Counted from the stretch's first letter, positions 1-4,957 are shown. The stretch: 5,067 bases of DNA from Pseudomonadota bacterium (GCA_023437865.1 JAEZFE010000007.1:1-5067), one strand, 5' to 3'. Notes: generated by a model not told the origin, from the sequence alone. Numbers and translations are program-made.

Positions 1-8
1 GGGCTGGA

Positions 9-42
9 CTCTGGCCTGATGGCATAGGCCATCAGTGCAGAG
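9..42. repeat. Compound inverted repeat (hairpin-forming palindrome)
   Basis: The inner arms CTGATGGC (16-23) and GCCATCAG (28-35) are perfect complements of 8 bp around the loop ATAG. The outer arms CTCTG (9-13) and CAGAG (38-42) add 5 bp beyond a 2x2 internal loop, giving 13 paired positions in 34 bases. An alternative fold pairs TGGCC (12-16) with GGCCA (27-31), which would exclude the inner stem. No T-tract follows on either strand, so it is not a standard intrinsic terminator. It could be the 3' end structure of a gene to the left, an operator, or a dispersed palindromic element. The structure is seen directly; its function is unknown. Confidence 0.6.
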
Positions 43-54
43 CGAATCAGCCGT

Positions 55-63
55 TTATCCACA
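55..63 (+). promoter_or_regulatory. DnaA-box match (TTATCCACA)
   Basis: This is an exact copy of the strong DnaA box TTATCCACA. A degenerate copy in opposite orientation, CGGGGATAA (81-89, reverse complement TTATCCCCG, two mismatches), lies 17 bp downstream. Two GANTC sites, the CcrM methylation motif of many alphaproteobacteria, lie just upstream at 7-11 and 44-48. A single perfect box does not make an origin, and no AT-rich unwinding region or further perfect box is visible. DnaA-linked control of the adjacent gene is possible but unproven. Confidence 0.4.
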
Positions 64-84
64 ACAAATCGGAAGTAGCGCGGG

Positions 85-90
85 GATAAT
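85..90 (+). promoter_or_regulatory. Weak -10-like element upstream of the YbjN-domain gene
   Basis: GATAAT matches the sigma-70 -10 consensus TATAAT at 5 of 6 positions. No convincing -35 hexamer lies 16-18 bp upstream. If it is used, transcription would start near 97 and give a leader of about 115 nt holding the direct repeats and the 120-148 hairpin. The hexamer also overlaps the degenerate DnaA box at 81-89. Confidence 0.22.
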
Positions 91-108
91 GCCTTGCGCC
101 AACTGTTC

Positions 109-176
109 TGTTCTGGTTAGCCTTCCCCCTTGTACGCAGGGGGTAGGCCGGCCACTGGGATTTGTTCTGGTTGGCC
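109..176 (+). repeat. Direct-repeat pair flanking a hairpin
   Basis: TGTTCTGGTTAGCC (109-122) and TGTTCTGGTTGGCC (163-176) agree at 13 of 14 positions, with starts 54 bp apart. A partial TGTTC unit also lies just before the first copy (104-108). The pair brackets the 120-148 hairpin, and the first copy supplies the outer bases of its left arm. Such pairs can be operator half-sites, the trace of a short duplication, or recombination points. The repeat is seen directly; its role is not known. Confidence 0.55.
120..148 (+). repeat. GC-rich hairpin in the YbjN-gene leader
   Basis: The arms GCCTTCCCCCT (120-130) and AGGGGGTAGGC (138-148) pair over 10 of 11 positions, with one T-T mismatch, around a 7-base loop. 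No T-run follows, so it is unlikely to be a complete intrinsic terminator on the plus strand. It would sit in the 5' leader if the gene is transcribed from near 97, where it could affect mRNA stability or elongation. It ends 63 nt before the chosen start codon and does not cover the ribosome binding site. Confidence 0.45.
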
Positions 177-198
177 CTTGCAGCGATAGCCCAGCCAT

Positions 199-204
199 GG
201 AGGG
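199..204 (+). promoter_or_regulatory. Ribosome binding site deciding the YbjN-domain start
   Basis: GGAGGG ends 7 nt before the ATG at 212, a good Shine-Dalgarno spacing. The in-frame ATG at 197 overlaps this motif and has no comparable site of its own, so 212 is preferred. Confidence 0.6.
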
Positions 205-211
205 CGAAGGC

Positions 212-715
212 ATGTCGATTTCCCTCAGCTATGAGGAAGACCCCGCGGTCAACCCTCTCGATCTGGTCGAGCAGTTCGTGACCGCCAATGATTGGGCGTT
301 CGACCGCCGCTCGGACGAAGAGCTGGCCGTCGAGGTGCCGGGCCGCTGGTGCAATTACTCGCTCTACTTCGCTTGGCGCGAAGACATGGGCGGGCTGCAC
401 TTCACTTGCGCCTTCGACATGAAGGTGCCCGACATCAAGCGCAGCCAGATTTTCGAATTGCTGGCGATCATCAACGAGAAGCTGTGGCTCGGCCATTTCG
501 GCCTGTGGGAGGACGAGGGCGTCCCCATGTTCCGTCACACCTCGCTGCTGCGCGGCTCGGCGGGCGTCAGCCCCGAGCAGGTCGAAGATCTGATGGATAT
601 CGCGGTCGCTGAATGCGAGCGCTTCTATCCGTCCTTCCAGTTCGTCATCTGGGGTGGAAAGAGCGCCAAGGAAGCGGTTGCGGCGTCGCTGCTGGAGACA
701 GTAGGCGAGGCCTGA
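212..715 (+). CDS. YbjN domain-containing protein
   Basis: This encodes a 167-residue acidic, soluble protein with no signal peptide or membrane segment. It resembles the YbjN-domain proteins of alphaproteobacteria, a family with a type III secretion chaperone-like alpha/beta fold. YbjN in Escherichia coli has been linked to stress responses and motility, but no biochemical activity is settled. Recognisable parts are an N-terminal helix (about 14-30), the strand-rich stretch VPGRWCNYSLYFAW (42-55), the strand around GLHFTCAFDMKVP (61-73), a helix FELLAIINEKLWLG (81-94), and a C-terminal helix ending near Y139 before PSFQFVIWGG. The reading frame stays open upstream to 35, but the residues before 212 look non-homologous and rich in Cys/Pro, and the ribosome binding site at 199-204 fits 212. 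It is followed by an intrinsic terminator, so it is probably monocistronic or the last gene of an upstream unit. Family assignment is fairly sure; function is open. Confidence 0.85.
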   Translation: MSISLSYEEDPAVNPLDLVEQFVTANDWAFDRRSDEELAVEVPGRWCNYSLYFAWREDMGGLHFTCAFDMKVPDIKRSQIFELLAIINEKLWLGHFGLWEDEGVPMFRHTSLLRGSAGVSPEQVEDLMDIAVAECERFYPSFQFVIWGGKSAKEAVAASLLETVGEA

Positions 716-763
716 GCCGGGGCGAGGATGCGCGCGGCGTATCCCCCGCTGTTGATGTGGCGA

Positions 764-797
764 AATGGCCGGGCTTGTCCCGGCCATTGTCGTTTTT
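764..797 (+). terminator. Rho-independent terminator after the YbjN-domain gene
   Basis: AATGGCCGGG (764-773) pairs perfectly with CCCGGCCATT (779-788), a 10-bp stem with a 5-base loop. After four bases a run of five T (793-797) follows. It lies 48 nt past the stop codon and 48 nt before proC, so it separates the two transcripts and implies that proC has its own promoter. Confidence 0.82.
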
Positions 798-825
798 GAC
801 GCATGGGTTATGGTTGCGCTTTCTC
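787..825 (+). promoter_or_regulatory. Possible proC promoter region
   Basis: The terminator upstream requires a promoter in the remaining gap. Two weak sigma-70-like options are visible: TTGTCG (787-792) with TATGGT (809-814) at 16-bp spacing, or the better -35 hexamer TTGACG (796-801) with only a poor -10 near 819-824. Either would overlap the terminator tail. Neither is strong. Confidence 0.25.
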
Positions 826-844
826 ATTCTGAAAGGGAAATGCC

Positions 845-1645
845 GTGACCCGAGTGCTGTTGGTCGGCTGTGGCAAGATGGGCTCCGCCATGTTGGCGGG
901 CTGGCTGGAGCGGGGCCTCGATCCCGCCGGCGTGGTGGTGGTCGAGCCTGGTGACGTGGCCCGTGCCGCTTTCGGCCCCAAGGGTGTTTCCGTGGTGGGC
1001 GATGCCGCCGCCATCGACCGCGCCTTCACCCCGGACGTGGTGGTGCTGGCGGTCAAGCCGCAGGTCATGGCCGCCGTGGCACCGGCCTACGCCCGCTACA
1101 AGGACTCGGTGTTTCTCTCCATCGCCGCCGGCAAGCCGCTGGCCTTCTTCGAGGGCCTGCTGGGCGAGGTCGCCATCGTGCGCGCCATGCCCAACACCCC
1201 CGCCGCCGTGCGCGCCGGCATCACCGTCTGCGTGCCCAATGCCAAGGTCGATGCGGCGCGGCGCACCGCCTGCCAGGTGCTGCTGGAGGCGGTGGGCGAC
1301 GTGGCATGGATCGCCGACGAAGGGCAGATGGATGCGGTGACTGCCGTCTCCGGTTCCGGTCCGGCCTATGTGTTTCTGCTGGCCGAGGTCATGGCCAAGG
1401 CGGGGATTGCTGCCGGCCTGCCCCAGGAACTGGCGACCAAGCTGGCGCGCGCCACCGTGTCTGGTGCCGGCGAACTGCTCAAGGCGTCGCCCGAAAGCAG
1501 CGAACAGCTGCGCATCAACGTCACCAGCCCCGGCGGCACCACCGCCGCCGCGCTCGCCGTGCTGATGGCCGAGGAGGGCATGCCCGGCCTGATGGAACGC
1601 GCCGTCGCGGCGGCCACCAAGCGCGGCAAGGAACTCGCCGGATGA
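845..1645 (+). CDS. proC: Pyrroline-5-carboxylate reductase
   Basis: ProC reduces 1-pyrroline-5-carboxylate to L-proline with NAD(P)H, the last step of proline synthesis, in the cytoplasm. The 266-residue length is normal for the family. The N-terminal Rossmann motif is GCGKMGSAM (8-16), followed by AVKPQ (69-73) at the end of a core strand and the conserved RAMPNTPAAVRAG (113-125). The C-terminal dimerisation domain carries VSGSGPAYVFLLAE (168-181) and the P5CR signature around NVTSPGGTTAAAL (225-237), including the conserved SPGGTT. The start is GTG at 845, giving MTRVLLVGCG, with AAGGGA (833-838) 6 nt upstream. An overlapping ATG at 840 opens only a two-codon frame. The stop overlaps the next ORF as ATGA (1642-1645), suggesting translational coupling. 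All key motifs are intact. Confidence 0.97.
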   Translation: MTRVLLVGCGKMGSAMLAGWLERGLDPAGVVVVEPGDVARAAFGPKGVSVVGDAAAIDRAFTPDVVVLAVKPQVMAAVAPAYARYKDSVFLSIAAGKPLAFFEGLLGEVAIVRAMPNTPAAVRAGITVCVPNAKVDAARRTACQVLLEAVGDVAWIADEGQMDAVTAVSGSGPAYVFLLAEVMAKAGIAAGLPQELATKLARATVSGAGELLKASPESSEQLRINVTSPGGTTAAALAVLMAEEGMPGLMERAVAAATKRGKELAG

Positions 1646-1802
1646 GCCTTTGCGGTCCGAAATCGGACCGCTGGCTCGGCATCGAGACGCTGGATGACCT
1701 GGGGGCGGTGAGCGCGATTGACGCCTATCGCTGGGTCAAGGCGGTGTTCCCGAAATGACGCTCGACCTGCTCAGGGCGGCGCTCGCAGTTATGCCTCGCT
1801 GA
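1642..1802 (+). pseudogene. Frameshifted TfoX/Sxy C-terminal-domain remnant
   Basis: The ATG at 1642 overlaps the proC stop and opens a 38-codon frame ending at TGA 1756-1758. Its sequence contains GPKSDRWL, then GIETLDDL, then SAIDAYRWVKAVFP. This is the order seen in TfoX C-terminal domains: a helix-hairpin-helix-like GPKS..WL, GI.T..DL, GA..AY..(L/V)K. The family normally continues after this with a TL(N/D)LL..AL segment. Here that segment appears in another frame directly after the stop: the ATG at 1755 reads MTLDLLRAALAVMPR and ends at TGA 1800-1802. One extra base in the AAA at 1753-1755 would join them as FPKMTLDLLRAAL. The spacing between GPKSDRWL and GIETL is also about three residues shorter than usual. 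Sxy/TfoX proteins act in competence regulation, but stand-alone C-terminal domains have no settled role. Remnant, sequencing error and true short gene all remain possible. Confidence 0.6.
1652..1671 (+). repeat. Perfect hairpin at the start of the TfoX-like ORF
   Basis: GCGGTCCG (1652-1659) and CGGACCGC (1664-1671) form a perfect 8-bp stem with an AAAT loop, starting 7 nt after the proC stop codon. No T-run follows. It covers codons 4-10 of the short ORF, so it could stabilise the proC mRNA end or slow translation of the ORF. It may instead follow by chance from the codons used for CGPKSDR. Confidence 0.45.
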
Positions 1803-1840
1803 CGTCGAAACGGCGGGCCGACCATCGGTGGGATGGGCGC

Positions 1841-3190
1841 CTAGCGTCCCAGCGGCGTGCCGCCGATACGGCTGCAGATCATCGGGTCCATCATGGCTAG
1901 GGCTCCGGTGGAGGTGCGGCAATTGCCTGCCCCTTCGCCAGGGCCCGCCTCCACCGCTAGCGATGGTGCGACGTTGTGGGCGCCCGCCCATACGAGGCCG
2001 CACGGCTTGGGTGGGGTGTAAAGCAGAGCTTCGCGGCTGACTAGGATGGAGCGGCCACCGGGGTCCACCAAGTCGAAACTGTCCAGGTTGCCGCCGGGCG
2101 GTGGCTCGCTGGCCAGCAGGTGGACCGAGTGCGGCAAAGTGGTCCAGGTGCGGGTGTCTACTTCGGTTTCCATGCTCTTGGCGGCGGCGTAGGCCAGCAG
2201 GCCTACCAGTGCCACGGCAGCGCCAAGGGCGGCGGCATTATTGTTCTGACGGTTGTTGTCATGCGATGCGCGCGAGAACGCCATGGTGCCGATGCCGGCC
2301 ACCATGGCAGCGCGTCCGAACGCCGCCGTGCCTTCTTTGAGCTCCAGCTTCTCGGCCATGATCTTGTCGGCTGGACGGCCACCGCGGGTGACCGCCTGGT
2401 AAAAGGTATCCTCGGCCGCGACCATGGGCACGCGGGTGCCCCCCTGCTGCGCGGCGACGGCGTAATTGCCGATGAAGCCCTCGCGCACGCCCAAGCTCTG
2501 GCCGCCAGCGCCGGCGGCGAACTTCAGCGGGCCCAGGCCGGTTTCGGCGATCACTAGAACGGTCTGCTCGGGCTTGGGCGGCGCCAGCTTGGGGTTAATG
2601 TCCTGCGCCTCGGCGAACAATTCCTTCGCTCGATCGGTGTTGCCCCGGCAGCGGTTCGCCCACGCCTCCAGCCAAACCAGCGAGCCCATGTCGGCACGGT
2701 AGCGCTCTTGATCGGCGAAGGTATCCTGTAGGGTGCCACCTTGGAAGGCCGCCTGGGCGTTGTCCCAGTCGCCGCGCGCCAAGTAGAGCAGGCCCCGGTA
2801 GTAATAAGCCATGGCCCGCTCGTGGGGCTCGCCCTTGAAATCCTTGGTGCTCTCGGCATGCCACACCGACCGCGCCTTGGCCGCAGCCTCCGACTCGGCG
2901 TAGACCGCCTCGATGCCGTCCAGCGAGATGTCGAAGGCGCGCTCGGCGAGGTCGGCATGGCCGGTCATCAAGGCCGCCATGCCACCATGCATGTAGTCGA
3001 GGACGCGGTTGCGGGGTTCGCCGGCGCAGATACGCTCCCAATGGGGCTGCAGTTCGGTCGGCGCTTGCGCGACGCAAGCCTGGATGGCTGCCTTTGCCTC
3101 GGCGGCAGGCGGGGCGGGATCGGCTTGGAGAGGGGCGGCGCGGCAGAGCAGAGCAACCGCGGCGGCAAAGAGGATGGCAATCTGGCGCAT
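1841..3190 (-). CDS. Exported COG3014-like (TPR-type) protein of unknown function
   Basis: This encodes a 449-residue protein beginning MRQIAILFAAAVALLC, a short basic n-region and hydrophobic core typical of a signal peptide, with a likely cleavage after PLQA (20-23). Cys16 lies in ALLC, which is not a good lipobox, although family members are often lipoproteins. The N-terminal half is helical and TPR-like, with ERAMAYYYRGLLYLARGDWDNAQAAF (124-149) and TDRAKELFAEAQDINPKLAPP (185-205) as the clearest units; this resembles COG3014 proteins. A Gly/Ala-rich hydrophobic helix (AALGAAVALVGLLAYAAA, about 320-337) precedes the family-like DTRTWTTLPHSVHLL (345-359). The last 50 or so residues look like an extension. 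The in-frame TTG at 3208 would add six residues, but the promoter at 3220-3249 would then leave almost no leader, so the ATG at 3190 is preferred. It is divergent from the lipoprotein gene. Family call is moderate; no activity can be assigned. Confidence 0.8.
   Translation of the reverse strand: MRQIAILFAAAVALLCRAAPLQADPAPPAAEAKAAIQACVAQAPTELQPHWERICAGEPRNRVLDYMHGGMAALMTGHADLAERAFDISLDGIEAVYAESEAAAKARSVWHAESTKDFKGEPHERAMAYYYRGLLYLARGDWDNAQAAFQGGTLQDTFADQERYRADMGSLVWLEAWANRCRGNTDRAKELFAEAQDINPKLAPPKPEQTVLVIAETGLGPLKFAAGAGGQSLGVREGFIGNYAVAAQQGGTRVPMVAAEDTFYQAVTRGGRPADKIMAEKLELKEGTAAFGRAAMVAGIGTMAFSRASHDNNRQNNNAAALGAAVALVGLLAYAAAKSMETEVDTRTWTTLPHSVHLLASEPPPGGNLDSFDLVDPGGRSILVSREALLYTPPKPCGLVWAGAHNVAPSLAVEAGPGEGAGNCRTSTGALAMMDPMICSRIGGTPLGR
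1896..1961. repeat. Nested inverted repeats within the 3' end of the COG3014-like gene
   Basis: CGGTGGAGG (1906-1914) is the exact reverse complement of CCTCCACCG (1948-1956). GCTAG (1896-1900) and CTAGC (1957-1961) extend the pairing by 5 bp past a 5-base bulge. Inside lies the 10-bp perfect palindrome GGCAATTGCC (1918-1927), and CCTG (1926-1929) can pair with CAGG (1939-1942). The element sits in the apparent C-terminal extension of the encoded protein. It could be an mRNA 3'-end structure or inserted palindromic DNA that was kept in frame. The pairing is seen; the origin is inferred. Confidence 0.45.
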
Positions 3191-3197
3191 GCGGGGA

Positions 3198-3227
3198 TTG
3201 TTTCCCAAAATGCGCTGGGATTAAACT
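3198..3227 (+). promoter_or_regulatory. Possible promoter of the YajG-type lipoprotein gene
   Basis: TTGTTT (3198-3203) and TAAACT (3222-3227) are 18 bp apart and would start transcription near 3234, about 50 nt before the ATG. The match is only moderate (3/6 and 4/6). A short inverted repeat, TCCCA (3203-3207) and TGGGA (3216-3220), lies between the hexamers and could be an operator. Confidence 0.3.
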
Positions 3228-3249
3228 AATGATTGCGCGCCCATATCAA
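3220..3249 (-). promoter_or_regulatory. Sigma-70-type promoter of the COG3014-like gene
   Basis: On the minus strand TTGATA (3249-3244) matches the -35 consensus at 5/6 and TTTAAT (3225-3220) matches the -10 consensus at 5/6, with an 18-bp spacer. Transcription would start near 3213, giving a leader of about 20 nt to the ATG at 3190. Its -10 shares bases with the proposed plus-strand -10 at 3222-3227, so the two divergent promoters could compete for polymerase. Confidence 0.5.
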
Positions 3250-3283
3250 GCCGAACAAAACGGGCGCCGAGTGGGGGTAAAGC

Positions 3284-3910
3284 ATGCAAAAAGTGAAGAC
3301 GGTTCTCGCCTCGGTCCTGATGGCCTGGGGGCTCAGCGCCTGTGCCCTGACAGTGGACGAGGTTGACCTCGCCTACAAGCCGCAAACCCAGCCGGTTGCC
3401 ATTGGTGGTGCCGACGCTGTGAAGGTTCAGGTCACCGCCAGCGACGGGCGCGCGTCCAACCGCGACCGCATCAGCGTCAAGAAGAACGGCTATGGTATGG
3501 AGATGGCCGCCATCGTCTCCAAACAAGACGTGCCCAATTTGGTCGCCCAGGCTATCGAGCAGGACCTCAAGGCGCGCGGCTTCCGCATCGACAAGGGGCA
3601 GGTGTTCGTACTGGTCGACGTCAACAAGTTCTACAACGACTTCAAGACCGGCTTTTTTGCCGGCCAGTCGGTGGGCGAGGTGATGCTGAACGTCCAGATT
3701 ATGAATGCCGGCGGCAAGCTCTTCTACTCAAAGGCATATCCGGGCGAGCACACCGTCCCCGATGTCATGATGTTCACTGGCACTAACGCCAAGGAAGCGG
3801 TGGAAGGCGCGTTGGGCAACGCGCTGGCGCGCATGATGGGCGACCAATATTTCATCCAGTCGGTCATCGAGGCCGCCCGTTCCTCTGCGGCTGGCACGCC
3901 GATCTCGTGA
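3284..3910 (+). CDS. YajG-family lipoprotein
   Basis: This encodes a 208-residue lipoprotein precursor. The signal peptide MQKVKTVLASVLMAWG ends in the lipobox LSAC, with the acylated cysteine at 20 and Ala at +2, so outer-membrane sorting is expected if the Lol +2 rule applies. The body resembles the YajG lipoprotein family: a strand VKVQVTASDGR (46-56), NRDRISVKKNG (59-69), then the helix VPNLVAQAIEQDLKARGF (83-100). That helix corresponds to the family helix with its conserved ARG(F/Y). The strand VFVLVDVNKFYNDF (107-120) follows. E. coli YajG is 192 residues, so the length is normal. The ATG has GGGGG (3273-3277) 6 nt upstream. The gene is divergent from the COG3014-like gene, which suggests a shared envelope-related role, but no molecular function is known. 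No frameshift or other anomaly is visible. Confidence 0.85.
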   Translation: MQKVKTVLASVLMAWGLSACALTVDEVDLAYKPQTQPVAIGGADAVKVQVTASDGRASNRDRISVKKNGYGMEMAAIVSKQDVPNLVAQAIEQDLKARGFRIDKGQVFVLVDVNKFYNDFKTGFFAGQSVGEVMLNVQIMNAGGKLFYSKAYPGEHTVPDVMMFTGTNAKEAVEGALGNALARMMGDQYFIQSVIEAARSSAAGTPIS

Positions 3911-3917
3911 TTACCGT

Positions 3918-3941
3918 GGGGGCGGGGCGTGTCCCGCTCCC
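3918..3941. terminator. Hairpin between convergent genes, possible bidirectional terminator
   Basis: GGGGGCGGG (3918-3926) pairs with CCCGCTCCC (3933-3941) over 9 positions, including one G-T wobble, with a 6-base loop. It lies in the 30-bp gap between the lipoprotein stop and the patatin stop and shares the last base of the latter. Neither strand has a T-run after it, so termination would be weak or Rho-assisted. Confidence 0.45.
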
Positions 3942-4951
3942 TACAGATACACCTCGCTGACATCGATGGTGCTGGTCTTGCCGATGTCGTCGAAATGGCT
4001 GGCCAGCCAGTCGTCGGCGGCGTTGCGGCCCGAGGTGAACAGCAGGTTCAGGAATTCGGGTTCGGCATTGAACTTGGAGCTGGCGTGCAGACCGCACATC
4101 AGCTCCTCGTCCTGGATCATGTGGATGTGGGTTTTGCGCACCCCGGCCAGGCGGTCGATCCAGCCACGGTCGTGAAGGCGGGTGATGAAGGCCAGTGCAT
4201 GCATCTCGCGCATGACCGAGGAATTGAAGCTGACCTCGTTGATGCGATGCAGGATGGCATCGGCGGTTGTAGGCAGCGCCCGGTTGCCGATCGGGGTGAC
4301 CTGGACGATGACCACCTCGCTGGATTTGGCGTGGGCCATCAGCGGATAGATGGCGGGGTTGGCGACGAAGCCGCCGTCCCAGTAATGCTCGCCGTCGATC
4401 TCGACCGCCGGGAACAGATGCGGCAGGCAGGTCGAAGCCAGAACCACGTCCTCGGTCACCTCCTCGGGGCGGAAAATGCGGACCTTGCCGGTGCGCACGT
4501 TGGTGGCCGAGATGTAGAGATCGACCAGTGGATTCTTCTTGAACACCTCGAAATCAATGACCGCGCGCAGGGTGGCGCGTAGCGGGTTGATGTCGAGCGG
4601 GTTCAGCTGATAGGGCGAAAACAGCCGCAGGATCGCTTCGCCCCACTGGTAGATCGGCGAGAACTGGATGCCCCAGCCCGGCTGCATCTTGTCGAGTAGC
4701 GTCGGCTGTAGCGGGCTGGCGCGCGACAGGTCGGACATGTGCCACCAGAACCGGTTCAGCATCTCTCGCGCGCCGTCGCGCCCGCCGGCGGCCATGCCGC
4801 ACACCAGCAGCGCGCCGTTGATGGCGCCCGCCGACGTGGCCGAGATGGCCTCGATGGACAGGCGCTCGTCCTCCAGCAGCCGGTCCAGCACCCCCCAGGT
4901 GAACGCCCCGTGGCTGCCCCCGCCCTGCAGCGCCAAAGTGATGGTCTTCAT
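3941..4951 (-). CDS. Patatin-like phospholipase family protein
   Basis: This is a 336-residue predicted serine acyl hydrolase with a Ser-Asp dyad. The oxyanion-hole motif is GGGSHG (10-15). The nucleophile elbow is ATSAG with Ser40, where Ala replaces the first Gly of the usual GxSxG, a variant found in bacterial patatins. The catalytic Asp is Asp192 in DGG (192-194). Between them lies an insert rich in aromatic residues (about 65-115). The C-terminal region (about 230-336), with HRINEVSFNSSVMREM (235-250), resembles the extra domain of larger patatin/DUF3734-type hydrolases, though I am not sure of that. There is no signal peptide. The start at 4951 (MKTITLALQGGG) is chosen because GGAAGA (4958-4963) lies 6 nt upstream. 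ATG 4957 and TTG 4972 are in-frame alternatives without that spacing. The substrate (phospholipid, other acyl ester or storage polyester) is not determinable. It is convergent with the lipoprotein gene, and no clear promoter is seen. Confidence 0.9.
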   Translation of the reverse strand: MKTITLALQGGGSHGAFTWGVLDRLLEDERLSIEAISATSAGAINGALLVCGMAAGGRDGAREMLNRFWWHMSDLSRASPLQPTLLDKMQPGWGIQFSPIYQWGEAILRLFSPYQLNPLDINPLRATLRAVIDFEVFKKNPLVDLYISATNVRTGKVRIFRPEEVTEDVVLASTCLPHLFPAVEIDGEHYWDGGFVANPAIYPLMAHAKSSEVVIVQVTPIGNRALPTTADAILHRINEVSFNSSVMREMHALAFITRLHDRGWIDRLAGVRKTHIHMIQDEELMCGLHASSKFNAEPEFLNLLFTSGRNAADDWLASHFDDIGKTSTIDVSEVYL

Positions 4952-4957
4952 CGCCAT

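Noticed and set aside
1..100. Replication origin
   Set aside because: Only one perfect DnaA box and one degenerate copy are present, with no AT-rich unwinding region and no origin-linked gene in view.
35..211. 59-codon N-terminal extension of the YbjN-domain gene
   Set aside because: The extension resembles no family member, encodes the hairpin and repeats, and lacks a ribosome binding site, whereas 212 has a good one.
47..787. 246-codon minus-strand open frame opposite the YbjN-domain gene
   Set aside because: It is the antisense shadow of a GC-rich gene. Its composition (Arg/Ala/His rich) shows no family motif, and it runs through the terminator at 764-797.
840..848. Two-codon ORF (ATG CCG TGA) overlapping the proC GTG start
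   Set aside because: It is too short to encode anything, and the overlap is most likely coincidental. The proC start is fixed by the Rossmann motif and the AAGGGA site.
2120..2557. 145-codon plus-strand frame inside the COG3014-like gene
   Set aside because: It is a shadow frame with no motif. The minus-strand frame has a signal peptide and TPR-like repeats.
3929..4582. 217-codon plus-strand frame opposite the patatin gene
   Set aside because: The opposite strand carries intact GGGxxG, Ser elbow and DGG motifs. This frame has none and is antisense shadow.
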